In this document: one piece after another, positions 1-8,494 of the stretch
How positions within the stretch are numbered: the stretch's first letter is position 1
How the letters are laid out: every line of letters begins with the position of its first letter
DNA from: a virus
Direction: 5' to 3' (one strand)
Virus record (IMG/VR): IMGVR_UViG_3300015360_000063
Coordinates: 1-50,238 of that record
DNA length: 50,238 nt
The notes under the pieces: model-generated
Databases searched by the model: none
The model's input: the letters and a program-made list of their open reading frames with translations, nothing else
Told to the model about the DNA's origin: nothing
Program-made: the position numbers and the translations under genes

Positions 1-1221
1 GGAAAAGATATAGTATATGTTGCAGTGCCCGGAAAGAATACCGGATTTGCTGTCAATAAAAAGAATTTGAGCGGGCCAACAAACGCATCAGCAAAGTCAA
101 TACGCAATCTGACGTATGCTGTTAATGAAAAAGACTTAATAAAAAATTCTGTATCTGCAGTAAAAAATTCTGTATCTGCAGTAAAAAATTCTGTATCTGC
201 AGTAAAAAATTCTGTATCTAAATTATTACATAAATCTGTAAAAATACCATCTAATGTACAAGAGTTAATGTCGTCAGATGATTTAAAAAATTATGAAACA
301 CAGGAAAATATTAAAACACTGACATACCCAAAAATAAATTTAAAACGTCTTGATGCAATAAAATATGAAGCTAATTACATATTAGAAAAATCGAAAGACG
401 AGAAAAGCAAAGAAAAAAACGCTGACCTATTGAGAGTTTGGGAGATGGGCATTAAAAATGTCAATGACCACTTTCAAAAAGTCATAGACGTTAACAAAGT
501 TATGATAGATGTTAAAGGTGTTGTCAATGGTAAAACCGAAGAACTTGTTAAATCTAACCAGGAGACAATGACAAAATTGGAAAAGCTGGGTCTTGTTGAG
601 ACGGTTCCCGATGGAAGTAAATTTGATGTCAAAAAACTTTATGCTTTCGACTGTACTATCACAGGACAAAATAACACGGCCGAAAATATGGTTATTATGA
701 TGAGTCCTACTGTAGAATTCATTGAGAAACTTGATGGAAAGACATATTTTTGGTTCAAGCTTCTGGGTGCTTACAGTTATGACCTAAAATCAGATAAAAT
801 TATTCGTAAGAATATATTCAGTAATTTGACACAAAATCAAGAGATTATAAAGAATTATAATAATATTGGAAATTCATATTATGCGTGTTTAACTAATCTT
901 AGGTCTAATTCTAACGCATTTTATTTTGAAATATATTCAAACAAGGGTAGTTTCTTTTTTAACTTAAAAATTTATAACGATGTTGATGAAGTCAAAGACC
1001 AAATTCTTGCACAGAAAAAAAACAAATTTGTAGAAACACGAGCACAGATTGCGCGTAGTTCTAATTTCTTTAAAATTAAAATAAACCAGCGATTTTTGGC
1101 AGATGATGAGAATATAAAATCTGGTAAATATCCAGGAATAGACATGGCGTCATTAAACAAAGACAATGGTATTATAGCATCTAAAGCAAATCACGATAAA
1201 TTCATGGCACTCATAAACTAA
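1..1221 (+). CDS. Uncharacterised phage protein, 5' end outside window
   Basis: The reading frame is open from base 1, so the true start lies upstream; the first in-window start-like codon is a GTG at 25. About 407 residues are visible. Near the N-terminus a 7-residue unit KNSVSAV is repeated three times plus a partial fourth copy, encoded by a 21-bp tandem repeat. The rest is lysine-rich with a helical, coiled-coil-like middle and a beta-rich C-terminal half containing many aromatic residues. I do not recognise the family. Its stop overlaps the start of the next gene by one base (TAATG), so the two are probably translationally coupled. Position just before a tape-measure-like gene suggests a tail-associated role, which is inference. 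Confidence 0.8.
   Translation, partial: GKDIVYVAVPGKNTGFAVNKKNLSGPTNASAKSIRNLTYAVNEKDLIKNSVSAVKNSVSAVKNSVSAVKNSVSKLLHKSVKIPSNVQELMSSDDLKNYETQENIKTLTYPKINLKRLDAIKYEANYILEKSKDEKSKEKNADLLRVWEMGIKNVNDHFQKVIDVNKVMIDVKGVVNGKTEELVKSNQETMTKLEKLGLVETVPDGSKFDVKKLYAFDCTITGQNNTAENMVIMMSPTVEFIEKLDGKTYFWFKLLGAYSYDLKSDKIIRKNIFSNLTQNQEIIKNYNNIGNSYYACLTNLRSNSNAFYFEIYSNKGSFFFNLKIYNDVDEVKDQILAQKKNKFVETRAQIARSSNFFKIKINQRFLADDENIKSGKYPGIDMASLNKDNGIIASKANHDKFMALIN
141..219. repeat. 21-bp tandem repeat inside the first gene
   Basis: Three identical 21-bp units (141-161, 162-182, 183-203) and a partial fourth to 219. The unit is a multiple of three, so it encodes KNSVSAV repeats in frame. Perfect identity suggests recent expansion by slippage or recombination. 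Confidence 0.95.
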
Positions 1222-1613
1222 TGAAGAAATTTCAGTTATTCCTAGAAGAGGTAAAGAATATCAATTCCGATAAAGAGGTTAGACTCAAAGATTATCAGGA
1301 CAAGATAAACTATTACAATAGCAACAAGGGTAAGTTTACTGGTATTTTGACCACCAAGAAACAACCTGTGTGGGAAGACGAGGCAAACAAGATTATAAAT
1401 GGCAACAAGTACCTTGCGGACATGTGGAAGATTGGCAAAATGGACTTCACAATTAAACAGGACATGGATAAAATAAAGACTAACGAACTGAGTACCGAGG
1501 AGGAAAAGAAAATATCTTTAGACATCGCGTTACACCAGAAAGAGTTAAATAAGATGAAACAGGATTCACTCAAAGAGATACGGCAGGACCTAATCGATTT
1601 ACAGAAACTATGA
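1221..1613 (+). CDS. Small lysine-rich helical protein, unknown function
   Basis: 130 residues, highly charged, predominantly helical and probably coiled-coil in the second half. No recognisable motif. The start overlaps the preceding stop by one base and the stop is part of the terminator hairpin that follows, so this is the last gene of the upstream operon. Function unknown; co-transcription with a tail-region gene is the only contextual clue. Confidence 0.75.
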   Translation: MKKFQLFLEEVKNINSDKEVRLKDYQDKINYYNSNKGKFTGILTTKKQPVWEDEANKIINGNKYLADMWKIGKMDFTIKQDMDKIKTNELSTEEEKKISLDIALHQKELNKMKQDSLKEIRQDLIDLQKL

Positions 1614-1640
1614 AAAATGCGTCGATTGACGCATTTTTAA
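1613..1640 (+). terminator. Intrinsic terminator
   Basis: Perfect 11-bp stem (1613-1623 with 1628-1638) around the loop GATT, ending in a T-run. The stem starts on the last base of the preceding stop codon. Confidence 0.9.
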
Positions 1641-1659
1641 TTATAAAAAGTACTACAAA

Positions 1660-1671
1660 TTAATATATAAT
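1660..1671 (+). promoter_or_regulatory. Late-type promoter motif TTAATATATAAT
   Basis: Best copy of the motif that recurs before structural operons, sitting between a terminator and the tape-measure-like gene. It ends only two bases before the annotated ATG at 1674, so the transcript would be almost leaderless or the gene starts further in. No promoter assay is implied; the call is from recurrence. Confidence 0.5.
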
Positions 1672-1673
1672 TT

Positions 1674-4166
1674 ATGAATCAAGAATTTGAATACATAGCA
1701 GCACTCCAGGATTTCTCAAAATCACTGAAGTACTTCACCGACTCTATCAAAAACCAGGTCATAAACGAGAATAAAACCTTCAAAGACTCTATATCATCTA
1801 CTAAAGACCAGGCTAAAATGATGATGGAGATGGCAGAAGAGCTGAAAGTGATTTCTGCGACTACTGCTTCAACAAAAACAAACACCGAAGAGATTCTGGA
1901 TATTGTAAAAGGCATAAAACAAGAGAAAAAAAGCGGGATACTTGATAAGCTTTCTGGTGCCAAAGACAAGGCCAAATCTATGGCGGAAGGAATAAAAAGC
2001 GTGGCCTTAATGGCTGGCGCCATACTCGCAGTCGGTGCGGCATTCAAGATTATTGGTGACGTGGATTTTAAATCGGTACTGGCACTATCAGTAGCACTGC
2101 CGCTCATGGCTATGGCATTTAATCATGTGGGCGAATCGACAACATCTATTGGAGATTCTTTGATAATTGCCGGCAGTATTGTTATAATGTCTATGGGTAT
2201 TGCTATTGCCGGTGTAATATTATCAGATATACCGGAATTGTCATTCATGCAACTCGTATCGGCTGTCGGCGTTGCTGCGGCTGTTGGTGTTGCCGGTTAT
2301 CTTTTAGGAATGGCCGCTGAAAAAATAGGAACGAAAGGAATTGCTGCGATTTATTTAATTGCTCCAGCGTTACCACTGATTGCCTGGGGTATTGCCAAAG
2401 CTGCCGAAGAATTATCTGACATAAAACCGGTAACAACGAGCACGATAATATCAGCTGCCGGTGTCGGTATTGCCATGGGCTTAGCATTGATACCACTGGC
2501 ATACGCTGGGAAAATTATTGGAAATGACATTAATAGTTTATTTAAGCTTGCTGTCATAATGCCAGTTATCGCCGGCGCTATATATCTATCGGCATTAGCC
2601 TTAGAAAATACACCCGAAGTTGACGTATTCAAGACTATAAGTTCGACATTAGGAATAACTGTATCTATTGTCATATTTGGCGCAGGCATATGGGCACTTG
2701 ACAAATTGGGTATAAATGTGGGCACAGCGTTAAAAGGTAGTGTTTCAATGGCTATACTAGCAGGCGGTATTATGGCGGTGTCACACATAATCGCGCTGGG
2801 AAATTACACGAACCAGCCAAGTCTCGAATGGGGGCTGTCGGTCGGTCTGGTATTATTGGGCGGTGGTTTAATTGCCACGGCTTTAACATATATGGGCGGA
2901 TTAGGAGTCATTATACCGGGCACAATAGCCATGTTGGCTGTTGCAGCCGGCGTTATGGCAGCGTCGCATATTTTAGCATTTGGCGATTATGGGACTTACC
3001 CGAGTTTGGAATGGGCACAAGGTGTCGGCTTGTCGATGGGCGCTTTCGGTCTGGCTGCGGTCGCCTTAGGATTTGTCATGATGACCGGCGTAGGAGCCGT
3101 GGCATTAGGCTTTGGTATTTTAGGGATGGCCGGTATTGCGGCAGGTTTAGTAGCAGTATCTGCGATTATAGGTACTGGCAATTATACCGGAGGACCTAGT
3201 GTCGAATGGGCTACGGGTGTTGGTATGGCGCTGAAAGGTTTTACCGATGCGGTATCTGCGGTGAGTCCGTCAGGATGGGATTTAATATCCGGTAATACCA
3301 TGCAAGATAAAATAAATGCGCTGGTACAAATTGGAGCAGCTTTGCCGATGATAGCCGCTGTCATAAGCAAAGGAAATTACAGCGGTGGACCGACAGCGGA
3401 TTGGGGTATAGGTGTGGGTGCCGCGATAGCAGGTTTTGCTAATGCTACTGCGTCAATGGAAGATATTGATTTAGACGAGTTGCCTACACTATTACTATCA
3501 TTGATGCCAATAGCGAATTTAATGAAATATTTTGGTGCAACATTGAGCAGTGCGAAATTCGACAATTACCCGTCTGTGGATTGGGTCGATGGAATAAAAA
3601 CGTTTATAGAAGAATTTACAGAACTTGACATGGTCGATAATGCCGAAAATTCGGCAAAACAAATACTGTCATTGACTAAGAGCTATTTATTATTGGCCGG
3701 TTCGATCAATGTATTGGGCAAGGCGTTGAGTACGATAACTGCTGCACCGGACTTGACCGGCATTTATGGCGGGTTGGTCACATTGTCGTTAATTGACGGC
3801 GATAAGTTATCAGCTACATTAGACGTATTAAACGGTAAAAAAGACGAATTCCAGAATGTTCTCAGTATGATTCAGGCGCAGTCTTCTGTCAAGATAGACG
3901 AGAGCACTTTCGCATTCAACAAAGACAAAAACACCACGCCGCAGCAACAACCAAAGTCGTCAACGTCTTTGGGCCCGGCTTCTGTGTCTTCAGGACCGGT
4001 CGTAAAGGCGCTTCCGAAGCCTAATGCCGTCCCTGCTCAGCCGGATAAGCAGGAAAAACTGTTGAACCAATTGGTGACGCTCATGGGACAAATGAACAAT
4101 GTTTTAGGCGAAATAGCAGACAACACATCTCAAAAAATACACGAGTCAAACATTATTAGTAACTAA
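1674..4166 (+). CDS. Probable tape measure protein with ~64-residue repeats
   Basis: 830 residues. The N-terminal 110 are helical and charged. Residues about 110-640 are strongly hydrophobic and glycine/alanine-rich, with many membrane-like helices. The C-terminal 130 are polar, with a proline-rich linker and a final amphipathic helix. From about residue 375 a module with the signature G-(N/D)-Y-x(2-4)-P-(S/T)-x2-W recurs at roughly 375, 437, 502, 567 and 630, a regular 62-65 residue spacing. Long, helical, hydrophobic and repetitive architecture near other tail genes is typical of tape measure proteins, which set tail length and can help pass DNA through the membrane. No sequence-specific motif proves this. 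A late-type promoter box precedes it. Confidence 0.6.
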   Translation: MNQEFEYIAALQDFSKSLKYFTDSIKNQVINENKTFKDSISSTKDQAKMMMEMAEELKVISATTASTKTNTEEILDIVKGIKQEKKSGILDKLSGAKDKAKSMAEGIKSVALMAGAILAVGAAFKIIGDVDFKSVLALSVALPLMAMAFNHVGESTTSIGDSLIIAGSIVIMSMGIAIAGVILSDIPELSFMQLVSAVGVAAAVGVAGYLLGMAAEKIGTKGIAAIYLIAPALPLIAWGIAKAAEELSDIKPVTTSTIISAAGVGIAMGLALIPLAYAGKIIGNDINSLFKLAVIMPVIAGAIYLSALALENTPEVDVFKTISSTLGITVSIVIFGAGIWALDKLGINVGTALKGSVSMAILAGGIMAVSHIIALGNYTNQPSLEWGLSVGLVLLGGGLIATALTYMGGLGVIIPGTIAMLAVAAGVMAASHILAFGDYGTYPSLEWAQGVGLSMGAFGLAAVALGFVMMTGVGAVALGFGILGMAGIAAGLVAVSAIIGTGNYTGGPSVEWATGVGMALKGFTDAVSAVSPSGWDLISGNTMQDKINALVQIGAALPMIAAVISKGNYSGGPTADWGIGVGAAIAGFANATASMEDIDLDELPTLLLSLMPIANLMKYFGATLSSAKFDNYPSVDWVDGIKTFIEEFTELDMVDNAENSAKQILSLTKSYLLLAGSINVLGKALSTITAAPDLTGIYGGLVTLSLIDGDKLSATLDVLNGKKDEFQNVLSMIQAQSSVKIDESTFAFNKDKNTTPQQQPKSSTSLGPASVSSGPVVKALPKPNAVPAQPDKQEKLLNQLVTLMGQMNNVLGEIADNTSQKIHESNIISN

Positions 4167-4203
4167 TATCTAAACTTTTTCTGAATATATTTATATAATC
4201 TGT

Positions 4204-4602
4204 ATGATAAAACTATATCGTACAATAAAATTCTTCTTCATCTACAGAAAAAACGTATTGAAAAACCGTATATATCTTCAAGATAAATACGGCATGAATA
4301 TCAATATGATGCTAGAGATGTATACAACACTCACACTCGCAGACGCACCAAAGGATTTGAAAGAGAAACTAGGTAAAGCGTTAGTTGAGATGGAACTGAA
4401 AAAATTTATCGCGCTTGTCAACGCCGACCTACTGAAATTGGATCTGGACGAACTAGTGAATATCTACGAGATTAAGCGTATAAACGACGATAATTGGGGG
4501 ATAGCGTTCGGTTATAAACTAGCAAACAACACAAGACTCATACTATCGATGACCGTCGCGGTTCTAGCGGTTATTGCATCGCTGTGTGTATTAATATTCT
4601 AA
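4204..4602 (+). CDS. Small protein with C-terminal membrane anchor
   Basis: 132 residues. The N-terminus is basic and aromatic, the middle is amphipathic helix, and the last ~22 residues form a clear transmembrane segment ending at the C-terminus (tail-anchored layout). Family not recognised. It lies directly after the tape-measure-like gene with a short A/T-rich gap containing a TATATAAT-like box (about 4186-4199). A role at the membrane during infection or lysis is possible but unsupported. Confidence 0.7.
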   Translation: MIKLYRTIKFFFIYRKNVLKNRIYLQDKYGMNINMMLEMYTTLTLADAPKDLKEKLGKALVEMELKKFIALVNADLLKLDLDELVNIYEIKRINDDNWGIAFGYKLANNTRLILSMTVAVLAVIASLCVLIF

Positions 4603-4627
4603 ATCAAATAAACCTAAAATAAATAAC

Positions 4628-5122
4628 ATGAGCACAGAAAGTAAATTCTACGATTTGAGTGAAGACACTCTGTCACAAGTACAAGACATCATAGGAAAGA
4701 TGGCATTACCGTTTAGTATCAAGATTAAATACTTGGGCAACAGTAAGATGAAGAAATTGATAACACTCAAGAAGGCCAGCGACGAGCTATCTCACATCAA
4801 CACAATCGATTTGTTATTGTTCATAAACGAAGACTACCTATTGAAACTCGAAGGCACAAACGCAGAGATTCTTTTAACACAGGAATTAGACAGATTGCAT
4901 TTCGACATCGCTACCGGTAAGTTCAAAATCGCGAAATTCCCGTTACAAACTACAACTGGGGTTCTCAAGAAATACGGCATCGAGGCTGTTGCTGAGGCTA
5001 ATGAGCTTTCCGAACTTTTCTCACAACATTCTAAGGACGGGAAAGCGTCAGAGTTTGATGCAAACGCTACTGACGTCAAAGCCAAAGCAAAAAAGAAAAA
5101 AGATGTTGAGTTTTTAAACTAA
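4628..5122 (+). CDS. Metallopeptidase-like phage protein lacking the HExxH site
   Basis: 164 residues. The pattern of a beta-rich start, a segment reading LLLFINEDYLLKL and then an acidic helix resembles the phage putative-metallopeptidase domain family. In catalytic members the helix carries HExxH; here residues 84-93 read TQELDRLHFD, so both zinc-binding histidines are absent. This suggests a non-enzymatic derivative. The C-terminus is lysine-rich and disordered. Similarity is from memory of the family pattern, so the fold call is moderate and the role unknown. Confidence 0.55.
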   Translation: MSTESKFYDLSEDTLSQVQDIIGKMALPFSIKIKYLGNSKMKKLITLKKASDELSHINTIDLLLFINEDYLLKLEGTNAEILLTQELDRLHFDIATGKFKIAKFPLQTTTGVLKKYGIEAVAEANELSELFSQHSKDGKASEFDANATDVKAKAKKKKDVEFLN

Positions 5123-5162
5123 TAAATGATTCAATCGTATAAAAAATAAAATAAACACAATT

Positions 5163-5855
5163 ATGGAAAATAAATTAACACAGGAATCGGTCGTAACCAA
5201 CGAAAGCCAATATGTTGACACATTATCAGATGTCGCAAAAACAGCAGGCACCACAAACTTTTCGTTACTTTCAGACGAATCCAAATCTGCAATCGAAGAG
5301 AAAGACGCGGAAATTAAAAAATATTTAACAGAAGTGGTTCTTACTGACGAAAACCGTGATACAGCAGTGGATGCGGCTATCGAGTTATGGAATCAGTACA
5401 AAGATTTAGTTAAGAATGGCTATTGCTATTTCACATTAAACAACCTGGAGATACGCACGGTTGATAAGAAATTACATGTCAGTGTCGAATATGACACTGA
5501 GACTTTGTTCTACGGTTTACACTTGAAGAAATTCTTCATCGACACTTTACCTAATGCAAAGGGCGACGATTTCTTTACGCACGACATCAAAATCACGTTC
5601 TCTAATGCAATCGCATTGTATCATGTCTTATCGACAATACGTGTAAAGGGATTGAACAAAGATAATTATGCGTTCGCACATATGCTTTACAAGTTGAGCG
5701 AAATAAGTAAAGTGTACCAACACTATGACGCAGCGTCGACTAGACTCAACCAGTCTATCGGTCAATGGACCATGGGGTTAAATGCGGAGCAGGCTGTAGA
5801 ATTGCAGAATGCCGTAGCAGAAACTGTGAACGCGGAAGCAGAATCACAAGCATAA
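5163..5855 (+). CDS. Uncharacterised phage protein, 230 aa
   Basis: Acidic protein with a helical N-terminus, a central beta segment (about residues 85-125) and a helical C-terminal half ending in an alanine/glutamate-rich tail. No recognised motif. It is preceded by an A-rich leader without a Shine-Dalgarno sequence and followed by a terminator, closing a group that starts with the tape-measure-like gene. Structural or chaperone function would fit the position but cannot be shown. Confidence 0.75.
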   Translation: MENKLTQESVVTNESQYVDTLSDVAKTAGTTNFSLLSDESKSAIEEKDAEIKKYLTEVVLTDENRDTAVDAAIELWNQYKDLVKNGYCYFTLNNLEIRTVDKKLHVSVEYDTETLFYGLHLKKFFIDTLPNAKGDDFFTHDIKITFSNAIALYHVLSTIRVKGLNKDNYAFAHMLYKLSEISKVYQHYDAASTRLNQSIGQWTMGLNAEQAVELQNAVAETVNAEAESQA

Positions 5856-5870
5856 CTAACTAACAATAGA

Positions 5871-5896
5871 AAAATCCTTGAAAGAGGATTTTTTTA
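5871..5896 (+). terminator. Intrinsic terminator
   Basis: 8-bp stem AAAATCCT (5871-5878) with AGGATTTT (5885-5892), a 6-base loop, then a T-run. Confidence 0.85.
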
Positions 5897-5929
5897 TTCT
5901 AATAAATTAATAATAATAATAATAAAATC

Positions 5930-6424
5930 ATGAGCGAAGAAACACAAAATTTCCAGGAATGTGCACATTTAGAAATTAATAATAATTACCAAGAGCTTAG
6001 AAATAAAGGTGATGACGCGTTATCGTTGATTTTTAACATGCAAAAATCAATACAGGAGACCGTGTACAAATACGATTTTACTGAAATACAATCGACAATA
6101 GGTGAATTGAAAAAATTTATTGACTGGAACGAAGAAGCCATACGTGACGAAGACAGAGAAATGCAAAACGCCCTGACAGGCATTCACACATTTCCGAGCT
6201 GTTGGAAGCCGTGGAAATCAAAACACAATGAAGCCATGGCGAGACCTCTATCTGCTTTAACGAGTGACGAGTTAAAGGAACTACACATGGAGTGGATCGA
6301 TAAATTGCATTTTTTTATGAATGAAGCCATCGCGATAGGTTTAACGCCGGAATCAATTACAAATTATTATGTGTCAAAAAATTTACACAATATAGAAAGA
6401 CAGAACAAATTAGGCGGATACTAG
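5930..6424 (+). CDS. Uncharacterised helical phage protein, 164 aa
   Basis: Almost entirely helical, acidic, with a tryptophan-rich patch in the middle (around CWKPWKS). No known motif. It starts a new unit after the preceding terminator and ends in TAG. A 60-base gap separates it from the next small gene. Function unknown. Confidence 0.75.
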   Translation: MSEETQNFQECAHLEINNNYQELRNKGDDALSLIFNMQKSIQETVYKYDFTEIQSTIGELKKFIDWNEEAIRDEDREMQNALTGIHTFPSCWKPWKSKHNEAMARPLSALTSDELKELHMEWIDKLHFFMNEAIAIGLTPESITNYYVSKNLHNIERQNKLGGY

Positions 6425-6485
6425 GTAAAAGACGCATCTGTCGGACAAACCACTAATAAAAAAAATACAAAAAAAATACAAAATT

Positions 6486-6704
6486 ATGACAAAATCACTG
6501 ACGCACGAATTAGAATTAGATAGATTGAATTTATTATCGCATAAAATATCGGTAGCTAAAGAACTTTTGTCACTCAATCCCAGTGTAAACAAACCGTTGA
6601 TAAGTGTAGAATATGTTCTCGAGCACATCATAGGGATAACGCCGGAAGAGATTGCCGCGAATATGTCTGTATGGCACACGAACGAAAACCAAACTGATAT
6701 GTAA
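6486..6704 (+). CDS. Small uncharacterised protein, 72 aa
   Basis: 72 residues, helical, with an A-rich leader directly before the ATG as seen for other genes here. It lies between a confident gene and a strong terminator on the same strand, which supports it being expressed. The TPEEIAANM segment could be a short helix-turn-helix-like element, but this is weak. Function unknown. Confidence 0.6.
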   Translation: MTKSLTHELELDRLNLLSHKISVAKELLSLNPSVNKPLISVEYVLEHIIGITPEEIAANMSVWHTNENQTDM

Positions 6705-6807
6705 GTTATCTATCGCCCAAATGGCGAAAAGACTGGGGTGTCACTAGTTGACTCGTTCACAATCCCTCAAGTTGTGGGCCGTGTTCACGCGATATGGTTA
6801 TTATTTT

Positions 6808-6842
6808 AAATCCCTGGGTTAAACAAACTCGGGGATTTTTTA
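6808..6842 (+). terminator. Intrinsic terminator
   Basis: 9-bp stem AAATCCCTG (6808-6816) with CGGGGATTT (6830-6838), one G-T pair, 13-base loop, followed by T-rich sequence. The 100 bases before it (6705-6807) hold no gene that I can see. Confidence 0.85.
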
Positions 6843-6885
6843 TATAAAACAATATAATATACGGCATTAAAAGACTTAAAAGAAT

Positions 6886-8379
6886 ATGATAGTAAACTAC
6901 GAATACCTGAATGGCAAATTGATTGTGTCGTACATAAACACCAAGGGCAACCTGGAGTTTAAGAACTACAGCTGGCAGAACCCGACCGAATGGTGCGTAT
7001 GTTCTGACAAAGACCCGAACAAATCGGAGACAATGCACACATGGGACAACAAGCCGGTTAAAATCGGGCCGACGAGGTTCCCAACCAGATACGCGATCTA
7101 TGAATTTCTGATGAAACTGTCAGAATCTGAAAGGCTTGACATATTCTCGTACCAAGAACCAAAACTATTTTTTTGCGATATAGAGGTAGAGATTACCGAA
7201 GGCTTTCCGGAAGCGCACATTGCAAACAACAGGGTGACCGCGATGTGTTTCATAATCAAGAACAAGATATTACTGCTCGGGATAAAACAGATTGATGACT
7301 CTTGGGTAAAAAAAATGGAACAAGACATCAACGAATACTTTAAAGACTTCAATACCAAATATACTATCGAATGGTATTACTGTGATACCGAGCACGAGAT
7401 GCTGTCTTATTTCTTCAACGACCTTCTGAAGAAGATACCTGTACTAACGGGCTGGAATTTCATAGGATATGACTGGGTTTATTTGGTCACACGTGCGCGG
7501 AAGCTCGGCATAAACCCGAACGTTGCGTCGCCCACTGGCAAACTCATAAAACCATGGAAGAAACACCAGAATATGCAGAAACCGTCATTCGAAGAATTGC
7601 CCAAACACCGGTTGATTCTCGATTACATGGACATATTCGATAAATGGGACACGTCCATAAAGATCAAAGAATCGAAATCGCTAGATTTCGTCGCCGGCAA
7701 AATCTTGGGCATCAAAAAACTGGAATACCCGGGCACGCTGAAAGAGCTCTACGAAAAGGATTATTATAAATATCTATTGTACAACTGTGTCGACACCGCG
7801 CTCGTGCAACTGATCCACAATAAACAGAGGACTTTCGACATCATGCTGGCTATATCTAACCTCGCCAAAATTCCCATCGAAGACAGTCCTTCCGCCATAC
7901 GCGTGACGGAAGGCATATTTTTTACACAGTATTATCAGAAGGGAATTGTCATGGTGAAACAGAAACACGCCGCGGTGCTCGAAGCCGTCGAGGGCGATGT
8001 TGAGACAGAGGCCGAGTTGACCGGGGGCTATGTCAAGTACCCTGCGGTAGGGCTCAGACGATGGATCACAGTATTCGATTTCGCGTCACTGTACCCCACG
8101 ACAATGCGACAGTTCAACATCGCGCCGGAATCATTCCGCGGGATGAAAATAAACGACCACGAGGCACTGTTTAACGGCGTCAAGTATCAATTGCAGCCAA
8201 ACGACATCGTGCTCTTAAACGGAGCCGTATTCAAGAACGAGGACTCAGAGACCAAGCAAATCCTCACGTCAATCTTCGCAGACCGTAAAAAGCACAAGAA
8301 CACCGGACTGGACTTCATGAAACAGGAACAGCTGTTAAAGAACTATTATACAGAGAGATTCAATAAAACATACAAATAA
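6886..8379 (+). CDS. DNA polymerase, family B, N-terminal half (split gene)
   Basis: 497 residues matching the first part of a T4 gp43-type replicative polymerase. 3'-5' exonuclease motifs are visible: Exo I FCDIEVE (about 97-103), Exo II NFIGYD (about 191-196) and Exo III YNCVD (about 299-303). These are followed by TGGYVKYP (about 378) and palm motif A DFASLYP (about 398-404). The chain stops about 95 residues after motif A, before motif B (Kx3NSxYG) and motif C (YGDTDS). No continuation exists in any frame downstream, where a terminator follows. The other half must be encoded outside this window, as in known split family B polymerases of some T4-like phages. The two chains would have to assemble to give active enzyme. 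Confidence 0.9.
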   Translation: MIVNYEYLNGKLIVSYINTKGNLEFKNYSWQNPTEWCVCSDKDPNKSETMHTWDNKPVKIGPTRFPTRYAIYEFLMKLSESERLDIFSYQEPKLFFCDIEVEITEGFPEAHIANNRVTAMCFIIKNKILLLGIKQIDDSWVKKMEQDINEYFKDFNTKYTIEWYYCDTEHEMLSYFFNDLLKKIPVLTGWNFIGYDWVYLVTRARKLGINPNVASPTGKLIKPWKKHQNMQKPSFEELPKHRLILDYMDIFDKWDTSIKIKESKSLDFVAGKILGIKKLEYPGTLKELYEKDYYKYLLYNCVDTALVQLIHNKQRTFDIMLAISNLAKIPIEDSPSAIRVTEGIFFTQYYQKGIVMVKQKHAAVLEAVEGDVETEAELTGGYVKYPAVGLRRWITVFDFASLYPTTMRQFNIAPESFRGMKINDHEALFNGVKYQLQPNDIVLLNGAVFKNEDSETKQILTSIFADRKKHKNTGLDFMKQEQLLKNYYTERFNKTYK

Positions 8380-8415
8380 AGAACATCGCGTCAACACTTT
8401 TGCGACACACCAAAT

Positions 8416-8444
8416 AAAAAACCTGGTCTGAGACCAGGTTTTTT
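8416..8444. terminator. Bidirectional terminator, copy 1
   Basis: A-run, stem CCTGGTCT / AGACCAGG and T-run form a symmetric terminator between the converging polymerase and HNH genes. It works for either strand and is part of a 79-bp direct repeat. Confidence 0.9.
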
Positions 8445-8494
8445 ATTTGAAAGTTATGATTAGTATAAAATACCAGATTCATCTTCGATTTTGA
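8416..8494. repeat. 79-bp direct repeat, copy 1 (capsid 3' end duplicate)
   Basis: Identical over 79 bases to 9112-9190. It contains a terminator, the spacer, and the last ~10 codons plus stop of a minus-strand gene. Here those codons end the HNH endonuclease gene. Confidence 0.97.

Noticed and set aside
2828-3199. 123-codon frame within the tape-measure-like gene
   Set aside because: Out-of-frame shadow with glycine/arginine-rich translation typical of a misread hydrophobic repeat protein.
6710-6800. Possible tRNA or riboswitch before the polymerase gene
   Set aside because: A GTTCACAATCCC string resembles a T-arm, but no anticodon arm or acceptor can be built.
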